From assembly GCA_964353185.1 (NCBI GenBank), contig CAYGUV010000011.1:1-56312 (forward strand): a DNA stretch of 56,312 nucleotides, in the 5' to 3' direction. The notes beneath the pieces were generated by a model that was given only the letters and a program-made list of their open reading frames with translations, searched no databases and was not told where the DNA came from. This DNA comes from GCA-2708415 sp964353185 (GTDB lineage: Bacteria > Pseudomonadota > Alphaproteobacteria > Micavibrionales > Micavibrionaceae). This document shows, piece by piece, positions 1-8,177 of the stretch. Positions within the stretch are counted from its first letter, which is position 1, and every line of letters starts with the position of its first letter. The position numbers and the translations under genes are program-made.

Positions 1-158
1 GTTCAGAAGTTCAAAGACCTTTAGCAACTGTTGTTATTGGCGGGATTATATCCTCTACCATATTAACGTTATTGGTTTTACCGACACTTTATAAATGGTT
101 TCCAACTAAAATTATGTTCACGCGTAAAAAGGAAAACTCAATTACTCAAACTTCATAA
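1..158 (+). CDS. C-terminal end of heavy-metal RND efflux pump (CusA/CzcA type), partial
   Basis: An open frame enters from the left edge (first full codon at 3) and stops at 156-158, giving 51 visible residues. The run SEVQRPLATVVIGG followed by a hydrophobic helix and LVLPTLYKWF matches the last transmembrane segment of CusA/CzcA-type heavy-metal RND pumps, which export Cu/Ag or Co/Zn/Cd across both membranes with a periplasmic adaptor and an outer-membrane channel. The charged tail after the helix is the usual cytoplasmic end. The rest of the pump lies outside the window. The downstream CDF exporter supports a metal-resistance role. Which metal is exported cannot be read from this fragment. 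Confidence 0.8.
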   Translation, partial: SEVQRPLATVVIGGIISSTILTLLVLPTLYKWFPTKIMFTRKKENSITQTS

Positions 159-168
159 GGAGATATAA

Positions 169-414
169 ATGAAGGCACTAGCACTATTAATAGTTTCAAT
201 TCTAAGCTTAGGTTATGGTCAAGCATATGCTGAAAAAAGCGATTATACGCCTGAGCAAATTAAAGAAATGCCGCGCTTTGCTAGTATAGAACAGCAACGC
301 TGTCCTAAAGCTCGCTATCCTGCTCTTAAAAATAGGCTAGAATGCAAACATCAGGTTCGTGTAGAAATATATGAGAAGCGTTTGGAAAGAGACAAAAATG
401 AATACGATGGCTAA
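169..414 (+). CDS. small exported protein of unknown function
   Basis: An 81-residue protein with a clear Sec signal peptide: MK, a hydrophobic stretch, then a probable cleavage after AYA near residue 21. The mature part of about 60 residues is charged and contains two cysteines (in QRCPKAR and LECKH). It has a good ribosome-binding site (AAGGAGATATAA) and sits 10 bp after the RND pump gene, so it is probably co-transcribed. Its end overlaps the next gene. I do not recognise the family. The position inside a metal-resistance operon suggests a periplasmic accessory role, but no metal-binding motif is evident. Confidence 0.6.
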   Translation: MKALALLIVSILSLGYGQAYAEKSDYTPEQIKEMPRFASIEQQRCPKARYPALKNRLECKHQVRVEIYEKRLERDKNEYDG

Positions 415-1048
415 AAGCTATTATAATAGATTTTCTAAAGTCTATGATTGGTTATCACCAAAAGCGTATTATCACCAAGCTCGGCAAGCTGCTATAGACA
501 GCCTTGAGTTAACCGAAGGACAAACAGTTTTAAATGTCCCTATTGGCACAGGTCAGAACCTTGAATACTTTCAAAAACACCTTAAAGGTACTGGGAAAAT
601 TATTGGTGTTGATCTCTCAGAAGGTATGCTTTCTAAGGCATTTGATAAAGTTCAAGAGCAAGAATATCCTAACGTTGTTCTACACAATTCCGATGTGTCA
701 GAATTAAATGCAGCGTGGATGAGGCAAAATATAGAATTAAACCCAGAGCAAAAAGTGGATGCTGTGCTTTGTGATCTAGGGCTTTCAGGTTTTGAAGATT
801 GGAGAAGTATCATTGATAATTTGCTAGATGTTTTAAAACCTGATGGAAAGCTTGTGGTTATGGACTGGCTTATTGAAGAGCCAAGTTTACGCGGAGAGTT
901 TATTAAATGGATTGGTGGTGGAGAGGTTGACCGCCCCATTCCAGCGTATCTTGAAACTAAACTAGATGGCTTTGTATTTGATCATTCGTTTAACAGAGGT
1001 GGTGTTTTTGTAGCTTCTGGAATGAAACCTAAAGGTATGGGGAATTAA
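398..1048 (+). CDS. class I SAM-dependent methyltransferase
   Basis: About 216 residues. The SAM-binding motif I is VLNVPIGTGQN, followed by an acidic loop (GVDLSEGML) and the later VLKPDGKLVVMDW strand, which is the UbiE/Methyltransf_11 Rossmann arrangement. I place the start at 398 (MNTMAKSYYNRF) because GGAAAGAG precedes it at a normal distance; an in-frame ATG at 371 would add nine residues with no ribosome-binding site. The gene overlaps the end of the small exported protein and is followed 2 bp later by the CDF exporter, so it belongs to the metal-resistance operon. The substrate is unknown. Methylation of a metalloid is possible, but the conserved cysteines of ArsM are absent. Confidence 0.75.
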   Translation: MNTMAKSYYNRFSKVYDWLSPKAYYHQARQAAIDSLELTEGQTVLNVPIGTGQNLEYFQKHLKGTGKIIGVDLSEGMLSKAFDKVQEQEYPNVVLHNSDVSELNAAWMRQNIELNPEQKVDAVLCDLGLSGFEDWRSIIDNLLDVLKPDGKLVVMDWLIEEPSLRGEFIKWIGGGEVDRPIPAYLETKLDGFVFDHSFNRGGVFVASGMKPKGMGN

Positions 1049-1050
1049 AA

Positions 1051-1926
1051 ATGGGACATAACCATCATCATGGTAATCCATCTGAAATAGGAGAAAAAAG
1101 ATTATGGTGGGCTGTTGGAGCAAACATGCTTCTAACTTTAGCCCAAGTAATTGGCGGTTTAGTATCAGGTAGCTTGTCTTTGGTTGCCGATGCGCTTCAT
1201 AACTTTAGTGATGCGGCCTCACTATTGATTGCTTTGGTTGCTATACGAATTGGACGTAAACCGCCCGATCAATTCAAGACATTTGGATATAAACGCGCCG
1301 AAACAATAGCGGCTCTAATCAACCTCGTCACTCTAGTGATTATCGGTTTGTATCTTTGTTATGAAGCAATTTTACGTTTTATTACTCCAGAACCTATAGC
1401 AGGTTGGATAATTGTGATTGTCGCTGGAATTGCTTTAATAGTTGATGTTTTCACAGCATTGCTGACCTACAGCCAGTCTAAAACAAGTATGAATATAAAG
1501 GCAGCGTTTCTCCACAATGTTACAGATGCACTGGCTTCTGTTGGCGTAATAATAGCAGGTACGCTGATTATTTTATACGGTTGGGTCTGGGTAGATGCGG
1601 CAATGACTTTACTTATAGCTGGTTACGTTCTTTATCAGGGCTTTACTACGCTACCGAAAGTCATTCATTTACTAATGGAGGGAACACCAGATCATATAGA
1701 TATAAAACAGGTCATTAAAGCACTTGAAGAGCAAAAAGGCGTACAGAACGCGCATCATGTTCATATCTGGCAGTTAGATGAACAACGTAATGCCTTAGAG
1801 GCTCATATAATTATTTCTGATGAGGCTGAAATGGATAGTGTTAAAGTCAGTATTAAATCAATGCTACATGATAAGTTTCATATAGATCACTCAACTTTGG
1901 AATTTGAGAATAAGAAATGTTGTTGA
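1051..1926 (+). CDS. czcD: CDF-family divalent metal/proton antiporter (CzcD/ZitB type)
   Basis: A 291-residue inner-membrane protein with six predicted transmembrane helices and a C-terminal cytoplasmic domain. The helix II site reads DALHNFSD (residues 47-54) and helix V carries a second site, HNVTD (near residues 154-158); these HxxxD pairs form the Zn/Cd/Co site of cation-diffusion facilitators. The N-terminus is His-rich (GHNHHHG) and the protein ends in KKCC, both plausible metal ligands. It follows the methyltransferase by 2 bp and is the last gene before the tRNA-Trp scar. It probably exports Zn, Cd or Co from the cytoplasm, complementing the RND pump. The symbol is assigned by family resemblance only. 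Confidence 0.85.
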   Translation: MGHNHHHGNPSEIGEKRLWWAVGANMLLTLAQVIGGLVSGSLSLVADALHNFSDAASLLIALVAIRIGRKPPDQFKTFGYKRAETIAALINLVTLVIIGLYLCYEAILRFITPEPIAGWIIVIVAGIALIVDVFTALLTYSQSKTSMNIKAAFLHNVTDALASVGVIIAGTLIILYGWVWVDAAMTLLIAGYVLYQGFTTLPKVIHLLMEGTPDHIDIKQVIKALEEQKGVQNAHHVHIWQLDEQRNALEAHIIISDEAEMDSVKVSIKSMLHDKFHIDHSTLEFENKKCC

Positions 1927-2009
1927 AATTTTATAGGTGAATTATGTATCTATTATTAACCATAAATGCTACATTCTCCTTATAATATCTACAGACCGTA
2001 GGCCTCAAA

Positions 2010-2027
2010 TGGGACACTTTTGGGACA
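2010..2027 (+). repeat. paired TGGGACA direct repeats, candidate integrase arm sites
   Basis: TGGGACA occurs at 2010-2016 and again at 2021-2027, eleven bases apart and so about one helical turn. The pair lies roughly 120 bp inside the tRNA-Trp attachment scar. Short G-rich direct repeats one turn apart near att cores are typical arm-type binding sites of tyrosine integrases, and the tRNA-Glu element in this window has an analogous arrangement. Function is inferred from position and spacing. Confidence 0.4.
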
Positions 2028-2143
2028 ATTGCTATCACAAATGAGGGTAAAGGTTAATTTAATATGTTAATTAAATTTTAACTAAGTTATTGATATATAG
2101 TTAAAAAATTTAATTCAGATTCATCCTGATTTTCTATAAAACA

Positions 2144-2190
2144 TTCTCCAAAACCGTAGGCCGAGGGTTCAAATCCTTCTGCCCCTGCCA
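2144..2190 (+). other. 3' half of tRNA-Trp: attachment-site scar (attR-like)
   Basis: The sequence contains the 3' part of a tRNA-Trp: anticodon CCA at 2148-2150 in a CTCCAAA loop, the 3' strand of the anticodon stem, a T-arm (GAGGG-TTCAAAT-CCTTC), acceptor strand TGCCCCT, discriminator G and encoded CCA at 2188-2190. No matching D-arm or 5' acceptor strand (AGGGGCA) lies upstream, so it is not a functional tRNA. The break in the anticodon loop is a classic crossover point for tyrosine integrases. It marks the right border of the metal-resistance island. Confidence 0.75.
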
Positions 2191-2624
2191 TTCAGTATTC
2201 CAATCCATTCGTTACAGAGAATTTTGCCGGTGAAGCCCCGCGTTCCGCGCGGCCTCGTGAGATGGGCATATCCGACAAGCCCAGAGAATTCTTAAAACAG
2301 CCTATTTCTCACCGATTTTCTCAAACGGTTATTTTGTCGCGCGTCGGCCAATAGCGGACACTTAAGCTGTAACCTGATGATAACGTTCTTTACATAGCTA
2401 GTGTTCCCAAGGATTCATCCAAGGACTAATTGATGGTAAAAATAAATTTTTAGCTCCAAATAGTCCTAATTTTTATTTTCTGCCTATGTTGTTTGGAGAG
2501 CACAAGCTAAGCTAGAAATTGTTGAAATCGCTATTAAAACTTTGAATGATACTACTAAAATATCTATTGCAGAGAAATTACCACCGCCGTTTTGGGCATA
2601 AAAATAAATAGAAAGTGAAACAAT
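2191..2624. other. intergenic region with a decayed gene relic and a REP-like half-site
   Basis: No intact gene is seen. Bases 2230-2270 are locally GC-rich (around CGCGTTCCGCGCG), unlike the surroundings. Near 2333-2361 there is an imperfect dyad around CGGCCAATAGCGGACA, resembling the repeat at 8055-8082. From about 2400 to 2601 two overlapping plus-strand frames look coding: one reads GLIDGKNKFLAPNSPNFYF and then stops, the other continues as AKLEIVEIAIKTLND and ends PPPFWA at 2601. This is consistent with the frameshifted tail of a lost gene. I do not recognise the family. Confidence 0.35.
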
Positions 2625-3845
2625 ATGGATCACCACCACGCTTTAACACAACTCGCAATAATACTTGCCGCAGCATTTATTGGTGGGGCTATATTTAAAA
2701 AACTAAAACAACCTGCACTGGTTGGTTATATTATCGTAGGTATTATTTTGGGTTCTTCAGTTTTAGGCGTAGTAGAAAACCAAGAAAACATTTCCTTTAT
2801 GGCAGAGTTAGGAATTCTTCTTCTATTATTCTTAGCCGCGATGGAACTAGATCTACATAATTTTAAAGCTGTAGCAAAAATATCTATTATAACTTGTGCT
2901 GTTCAAATAGGCCTAGGTTTAGCTGCAATGTTTGCCTTTGGATTCTTGTTGGATTGGCCAGTTAACCGCTGTATTTTACTAGGCTTTGCTGTTTCTCTAA
3001 GCAGTACCGCTGTAGCTTTAAAAATATTAGATGATAGCGGATTGCGTAAGACTCGTATTGGTGAAAAATCTATTGGGATTTTGATATCTCAGGATATTGC
3101 CGTTATTCCAATGATACTTATAATTGGCGCATTAAGCACCTCTGATGGTTTTAACTACATGGGAATCGTAAAACTTGGGTTAGCTCTACTAGCCATGATT
3201 GGCATTATTCTTCTTTTCACTAAAAAACCTAAAATATTTTCTTCTGTTTGGAAAAAATTTGAGAAAGTCCATGATTTTACAATGGAAGGACAAACCGCCG
3301 TTACTGGTCTTGCCTTATGCTTTACAGCCGCCGCATTAGCAGGCTTGCTTGGGCTTTCTGCTGCCTATGGTGCTTTTCTGGCGGGACTAATAATTGGAAA
3401 TACCTTCAGTCATAAGAAACTTGAAGCGCATACAAAGCCAATCTTTGAAGTCATGATTATGATTTTCTTTTTATCTATAGGTTTATTAATTGATTTAAAT
3501 TTTTTAAAAGAAAATTTCATAACAATCATATCCCTCCTTTTTGTTACCATGCTGATAAAAACGATTGTAAATGTCGCTACTTTACGTCTGCTGGGTGTAG
3601 AAAAAAATGAAGCTTATGTAACAGGTGCTGTTTTGGGGCAAGTAGGCGAATTTGGATTTATTTTGGCAGCAATGGGATTAGCCGCTAATACTATTGAAGA
3701 TGATAGTTATAAGTATGTAATTGCAATAATTTCACTCAGTTTACTTGCAACGCCACTATGGCTTTATATGGTTAAACATTATAGAATTCTTGATCAAATG
3801 AAGTTAAAACGCCGTAAAAAAAGTGCTCCCGACAGCTTGATATAA
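2625..3845 (+). CDS. monovalent cation:proton antiporter, CPA2/KefB-like, without RCK domain
   Basis: A 406-residue protein that is almost entirely hydrophobic, with about twelve transmembrane helices, matching the Na+/H+ exchanger (CPA2, Kef/GerN) domain. Typical features are the KKLKQPALVGYIIVGIILG opening, the EXXXXXLLFLAAMELDL segment, and a GQVGEFGFILA motif near residue 343. It stops soon after the last helix with a basic tail and lacks the TrkA-N nucleotide-binding domain of full KefB/KefC, so ligand gating must differ or need a partner. It probably exchanges K+ or Na+ for H+ in the inner membrane. It stands alone, convergent with the glutathionylspermidine gene. Confidence 0.8.
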   Translation: MDHHHALTQLAIILAAAFIGGAIFKKLKQPALVGYIIVGIILGSSVLGVVENQENISFMAELGILLLLFLAAMELDLHNFKAVAKISIITCAVQIGLGLAAMFAFGFLLDWPVNRCILLGFAVSLSSTAVALKILDDSGLRKTRIGEKSIGILISQDIAVIPMILIIGALSTSDGFNYMGIVKLGLALLAMIGIILLFTKKPKIFSSVWKKFEKVHDFTMEGQTAVTGLALCFTAAALAGLLGLSAAYGAFLAGLIIGNTFSHKKLEAHTKPIFEVMIMIFFLSIGLLIDLNFLKENFITIISLLFVTMLIKTIVNVATLRLLGVEKNEAYVTGAVLGQVGEFGFILAAMGLAANTIEDDSYKYVIAIISLSLLATPLWLYMVKHYRILDQMKLKRRKKSAPDSLI

Positions 3846-4088
3846 AACGCATTCATCCGAACAACTTTTGCCCTTAGTTGCATAATTTATATAAATGGAC
3901 ATATGTGCTATCGGCCATAAGCGGGCAGTTAAATTTATTAAACAATAGAATTAAGAGCAAAAGTCACTTGATGGCTTATTTATTTACAAATCCTGAACAA
4001 CTATTTGCACAATAAAGAACTACCACAGGACTACCAAGACAAGCATATTAAATGAAATAATGCGGCTACTACAGCTACCCAACAAGAT

Positions 4089-5981
4089 TTATTTAATTTT
4101 TAGAAAATTAACATCATCTTCAATCCGAAGAGCTATACAATCGCTATCTTTGCCAATAATCATATCCGTATCGACCCTTGTTGCCGCTCCTGCATATGAG
4201 CCTGCCGACGTAAAAGTAGAGATTTGAACGTAGTAATTTTCTATCTTAGGTAAAGCAAATAATTGCTGATAAATCTGTTCTCTTTCAAAAAAATTACCTT
4301 CTTTATTCGCTAGAATATTTTTGTTTTTATCTATTAATTGAATGTTAGCTCCACAACGACCAACTATAGGCTTAATGACATAGCCCGTTTTAATTAAGTC
4401 GTCATTTAATTCATAACTTGTATTTAACAATAAAGGGTGATTAGGAAATAATTTCCACAAAACAGGTAAGATAGCTTTGTTACTTGGTATTAAAGTCCAT
4501 AGCGGTTCAAAAACTTTTATTTCTTCGCGCAAAAGAACATCAGCTAAACGCGGTGTTTTACCTTCTTGTTCTGAATTTGCGTGTAATAAATCAGCGTGAT
4601 CCGTCTCTGCTCTTAATTGATCTATAGCAGTTTCCCATGCCCATGTTTTCCAAACCCATTTAACAGGATTTTCTTGTTCATCAACGATAATGCCTTCTTT
4701 ATTCCATTTTAAACTTTCTAAGCCTACTATCCTTACGCATTCATAGCCTGCTGCCTCAATCGCAGTTTTCATGAATAAGGCATGGTAATCTTCTTCCGCA
4801 TCATGGTCTTGCAAGACATGAATAATATCTGTGACTTCACAATCACGCCACGCCTCAACTAAATCTCTAAATAATCCTTTCGCGGCATCTATCCCATCTG
4901 TAACACCTAAATGACGTGCCCATTTCCCTTGAATTTTCCCTGCCTCCATATAACAGGATGCTGAGTCACAATTATATTCATAAACTTTCAATCCTTTTTC
5001 TGATAATGCAAAATCAAAACGACTTGTGATAAGCTGGCTTTGTCTATTATTCCAAGATTTTTGAATACGAGGAATAATTGATGCTGGCAATCCAAATTTT
5101 TCTAACAATTTAGGGTGTTGAAAAACATAATCTGTTGCATGGGTAAACATGTTATGTAGCTCATCAGTCGCAGATTTTAATTTCTCATAGGCACTCTCTG
5201 AAATCATGTAATAACGTAAATGATCTTCTTTAACAGAGCTTAAAAAATGCCCTCCCATAGCGTTAACATAGGCTTCCTCATCGGGATTTGCTATATTAAG
5301 CCATGGCTTAAAAGAATTTTTCGTTTCACCTATTGTAATATTTTTTATTTTGAATAAATCTGTATTTTTCTCAGGTAGTATTTCTGAATGTTTTATATCA
5401 TCTGTCTGAATAACCCACCCTAAAATTATTGAGTCTTCAAAAGAACATTCTAACCAGTAATCTCCATCAGCACCAATTTTTGATTTTATTTCTCGTGAAT
5501 AATTTTTATTTTCTGGCCATAAACAAAAATCCATATTTTGTTCAATAATACGCACATATTGGTTTGTTACCTCTGTTACAATTGCAACGTGACCTGTTCT
5601 TTCAAACGCGCCTCCTTCTTCCCAAATCAGCAAACAACCTTCCTCCGGATGGCGTGCTGATCCATTTTTAAAAGCCTTTAAAGGAAGTGTTTTATTGGTT
5701 TGTATTTCGCGAACGGTTCTTAAGTCAAAAATCTCATACGCCATAGCAACATCATCAAAAATATATCCTTTGTTGACATATAACCACCTTCTGGCAAATT
5801 CAACGCACTGCCATTTATACCCCATGTAAATGCCATCGTAATAGCTCCGGTAAGAGGCTCTATTTGGATAAACAACGCCATCGGCGGTATCGTAATCACT
5901 GGAATAAGACTTAACGTCTCCACTGGCGACCCCTAAAACGGTACCAAAGGCCGTAGGCTTATTATGGTCATTTTTTTTCAT
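4089..5981 (-). CDS. gss: bifunctional glutathionylspermidine synthetase/amidase
   Basis: The 630 residues match the length of E. coli Gss (619). The N-terminal CHAP amidase domain has its nucleophile in QCVEFARRW (Cys59) and its general base in TGHVAIV (His131), at the same positions as in E. coli. The C-terminal ATP-grasp synthetase domain carries RFDFALSEKGLKVYEYNCD, VWKTWAWE and KPIVGRCGANIQL. The synthetase joins glutathione to spermidine with ATP; the amidase reverses this. The product is a polyamine-thiol conjugate known from enterobacteria and trypanosomatids. Both active sites look intact. The gene is single, on the minus strand, divergent from the MscS channel gene. The ribosome-binding site is weak. 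Confidence 0.93.
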   Translation of the reverse strand: MKKNDHNKPTAFGTVLGVASGDVKSYSSDYDTADGVVYPNRASYRSYYDGIYMGYKWQCVEFARRWLYVNKGYIFDDVAMAYEIFDLRTVREIQTNKTLPLKAFKNGSARHPEEGCLLIWEEGGAFERTGHVAIVTEVTNQYVRIIEQNMDFCLWPENKNYSREIKSKIGADGDYWLECSFEDSIILGWVIQTDDIKHSEILPEKNTDLFKIKNITIGETKNSFKPWLNIANPDEEAYVNAMGGHFLSSVKEDHLRYYMISESAYEKLKSATDELHNMFTHATDYVFQHPKLLEKFGLPASIIPRIQKSWNNRQSQLITSRFDFALSEKGLKVYEYNCDSASCYMEAGKIQGKWARHLGVTDGIDAAKGLFRDLVEAWRDCEVTDIIHVLQDHDAEEDYHALFMKTAIEAAGYECVRIVGLESLKWNKEGIIVDEQENPVKWVWKTWAWETAIDQLRAETDHADLLHANSEQEGKTPRLADVLLREEIKVFEPLWTLIPSNKAILPVLWKLFPNHPLLLNTSYELNDDLIKTGYVIKPIVGRCGANIQLIDKNKNILANKEGNFFEREQIYQQLFALPKIENYYVQISTFTSAGSYAGAATRVDTDMIIGKDSDCIALRIEDDVNFLKIK

Positions 5982-6232
5982 AGGTTAAATTCTAAAAAAT
6001 TGTTCAAATTACGTTGTAATCTTATATTATAATTTTCCAATTTCTAAGTAATAATTATCTTTCTTATATTACTCAAAAAGCCCATATTTCGCAAAAAATA
6101 GCATAGATATAGCTTCCCATGACACAGGCGGGCGGCATGGTAATTTTAAGTCATAATTAATAGCTATTTTTAAAGAATATATGCTAGTAATATCGCGCAA
6201 AATTGAAAACACCAAAGGTAAGCCATAACAAT

Positions 6233-7123
6233 ATGAATTCTGATTTCGAACAATTATCCGCAGAGTTATCTTTATTTTTTTCTGATCATTTTATTACAAA
6301 AGGAACAGTAAGCAGTGTTCTTATAATTTTAGGAATATTAGTTTTAAGATATTTCTCAATCAAAATGATTAAAAGAAAAAAAGTAATTCTAAATAAAGAT
6401 CAACGCCGTTGGGTTAATAGAATAAATAACATTGCGACTACACTTGTTGTTTTAGGCATAGTGTTAATTTGGGCGCCACAACTTCAAACTTTTGCACTTT
6501 CATTAACTGCGGTTGCTGTTGCTATTGTTCTTTCAACAAAAGAATTGCTCATGTGTCTTACGGGAGGTTTTTTGAATGTATCATCAAAAGCCTTTGATGT
6601 GGGTGATTGGATCACTGTTGATGATATAACGGGAGAGGTCATGAGTATTGCTGCAATGACAACAGTTGTTGAAAAAATTGATGTCAGCGGTAAGTCCTAT
6701 CAATTTACAGGTGATATTATACAAATCCCCAATAGTCTATTTTTAACCTCAAACATAGAAAACGCAGCATTTTTAAAAGACTATATTTATCATGATTTTT
6801 CAATTGTCATTCAATATGCCGATTTAGATGTCGCCGTCATAATGAAAAAATTAAAAGAAATTACGCATAGCTATTACAAACCATTCGAAGCAGATGCCAT
6901 CAAGTTCAATAAACGCGTTGAGCGCAAGGTAGGCGTTGATTTTGCAGACCCACATCCGCAATTTTTCTTAAAAACCACTGATATTGGACATATCGTATTT
7001 ACGGTCAAGTTTTTCATTCCCACTCAAAAAGCACAAGAAACGGGATCTAAAATAACGGAAGATTTTTTATCTTTTTCTTACAAGTTAAAAAGCAAAGGAA
7101 ATAAAGGCAATATAAATGATTGA
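6233..7123 (+). CDS. small-conductance mechanosensitive channel, MscS family
   Basis: About 296 residues. There are two or three N-terminal transmembrane helices, a pore-lining helix region rich in Ala/Val (LTAVAVAIVLSTKELL), and then the beta domain with the MscS hallmark AFDVGDWITVDDITGEV and the PNS segment IIQIPNSLF. The family opens under membrane tension to release solutes in hypo-osmotic shock. I prefer ATG at 6233; a TTG at 6203 in frame has no ribosome-binding site. The end overlaps the next antiporter gene by 8 bp, so the two are co-transcribed. The C-terminal domain looks diverged from E. coli MscS. Confidence 0.82.
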   Translation: MNSDFEQLSAELSLFFSDHFITKGTVSSVLIILGILVLRYFSIKMIKRKKVILNKDQRRWVNRINNIATTLVVLGIVLIWAPQLQTFALSLTAVAVAIVLSTKELLMCLTGGFLNVSSKAFDVGDWITVDDITGEVMSIAAMTTVVEKIDVSGKSYQFTGDIIQIPNSLFLTSNIENAAFLKDYIYHDFSIVIQYADLDVAVIMKKLKEITHSYYKPFEADAIKFNKRVERKVGVDFADPHPQFFLKTTDIGHIVFTVKFFIPTQKAQETGSKITEDFLSFSYKLKSKGNKGNIND

Positions 7124-8054
7124 TACATTAATGATAATTGCAGGCTTAATTCTACTCTTTGTTGGAGGAGAGTTTTTAGTTAAAGGCAGTGTTTCGCTTG
7201 CGCGTAATCTTGGATTATCTAAAGTTTTAGTCAGTAGTGTTATTATAGGTTTTGGGACATCTATGCCTGAAATGACTGTCTCTGTTGGGGCTGCCTTAAA
7301 AGGTTCTTCAGATATTTCACTAGGTAACGTAGTCGGTAGCAATATCGCTAATATACTACTCATTGTTGGTGTTGCTGCATTGATATGCCCTATTTTAGTG
7401 GAAGATAAAAAAATTCGTCGTGATATAAGCATGATGCTTTTTGCTACCGTTATTCTATGTGCCTTAGCTCTTTATGGTGTTATAGGTTTGGTATCAGGAT
7501 TATTGATGTTCTCATTCCTACTTGCATTTATATTTTATTGTTACCAACAAGATCGTTCCTCTAAAGCAGTAGAAGTAACCTCCGGAAATGAAGAAATAAT
7601 ATTACCCTTATCAAAATCTTCTGTTTATAGCTTATCAGGCTTAGTTTTACTCATAGGCGGCGCCTACATGCTTGTAGAAGGTGGCATTTCCTTAGCAAGA
7701 AACTTTGGCTTGTCAGAAGCTGTTATAGGCTTAACAATCGTCGCTGTTGGGACATCACTGCCTGAATTGGCCACATCAATGATCGCCTCTCTAAAAAAAC
7801 AAGGTGATGTTGTAATTGGTAATATTTTAGGCAGTAATTTCTTTAATATATTAGCTATTTTAGGTATCACATCGATGATAAAACCTGTCATTATTATAGA
7901 GCAAATAATGAATTTTGATCTATGGGTTATGTTAGGTGTTGCAATATTTTTATCAATATTTTTATGGGTTCCATTTAAAATAAATAGAATTATAGGTTCT
8001 TTTATGGTGCTGTTGTATGTTTCTTACACAGCATATTTATATACAAGTAGCTAA
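7116..8054 (+). CDS. yrbG: calcium/sodium antiporter, CaCA family (YrbG type)
   Basis: A 312-residue membrane protein made of two homologous halves, as in all Ca2+:cation antiporters. The alpha repeats are visible: GFGTSMPEMTVSV near residue 46 with GNVVGSNIANILL, and VAVGTSLPELATSM near residue 209 with GNILGSNFFNILA. Their acidic residues coordinate Na+ and Ca2+. It probably exchanges Ca2+ for Na+ or H+ in the inner membrane. Its start overlaps the stop of the MscS gene by 8 bp. A hairpin directly after the stop codon (8055-8082) could end transcription. Confidence 0.9.
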   Translation: MIDTLMIIAGLILLFVGGEFLVKGSVSLARNLGLSKVLVSSVIIGFGTSMPEMTVSVGAALKGSSDISLGNVVGSNIANILLIVGVAALICPILVEDKKIRRDISMMLFATVILCALALYGVIGLVSGLLMFSFLLAFIFYCYQQDRSSKAVEVTSGNEEIILPLSKSSVYSLSGLVLLIGGAYMLVEGGISLARNFGLSEAVIGLTIVAVGTSLPELATSMIASLKKQGDVVIGNILGSNFFNILAILGITSMIKPVIIIEQIMNFDLWVMLGVAIFLSIFLWVPFKINRIIGSFMVLLYVSYTAYLYTSS

Positions 8055-8082
8055 ATGTCCGCTTTGGGTCGAAAGCAGACAT
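8055..8082. repeat. imperfect palindrome, REP-like, directly after yrbG stop
   Basis: ATGTCCGCTTT (8055-8065) and AAAGCAGACAT (8072-8082) form an 11-bp stem with one mismatch around a GGGTCG loop. Degenerate relatives built on CGGCC(A)ATAGCGGACA are visible near 2333-2361 and 3903-3928. It starts on the base after the stop codon, so it may terminate or protect the mscS-yrbG transcript. No T-run follows. Confidence 0.45.
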
Positions 8083-8177
8083 GAGAAGTTAGAGTGATAA
8101 TATGTGGTATGAAAATCAGTCAAACGTGATAACCTTTGATGCGACAATTAATGTTTATCTTTTGAGGTAGTGTATAT

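Larger units (their letters stand above)
1..2190 (+). mobile_element. right end of an integrated metal-resistance island (continues left of window)
   Basis: The RND pump tail, small exported protein, methyltransferase and CDF exporter all face one way and end at a truncated tRNA-Trp 3' half (2144-2190). Tyrosine integrases that target tRNA 3' ends leave an intact tRNA at one border and a 3' fragment at the other. On this strand the intact tRNA-Trp and the integrase should lie to the left, outside the window. Direct repeats resembling integrase arm sites lie at 2010-2027. The island boundary is well supported by the scar; its total size and content are unknown. Confidence 0.55.

Noticed and set aside
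652..939. Minus-strand frame inside the first methyltransferase gene
   Set aside because: It is a shadow of the plus-strand gene, which has clear SAM motifs, a ribosome-binding site and operon context.
2170..2190. Functional tRNA at the end of the metal island
   Set aside because: Only the 3' half is present; no D-arm or 5' acceptor strand can be found upstream.
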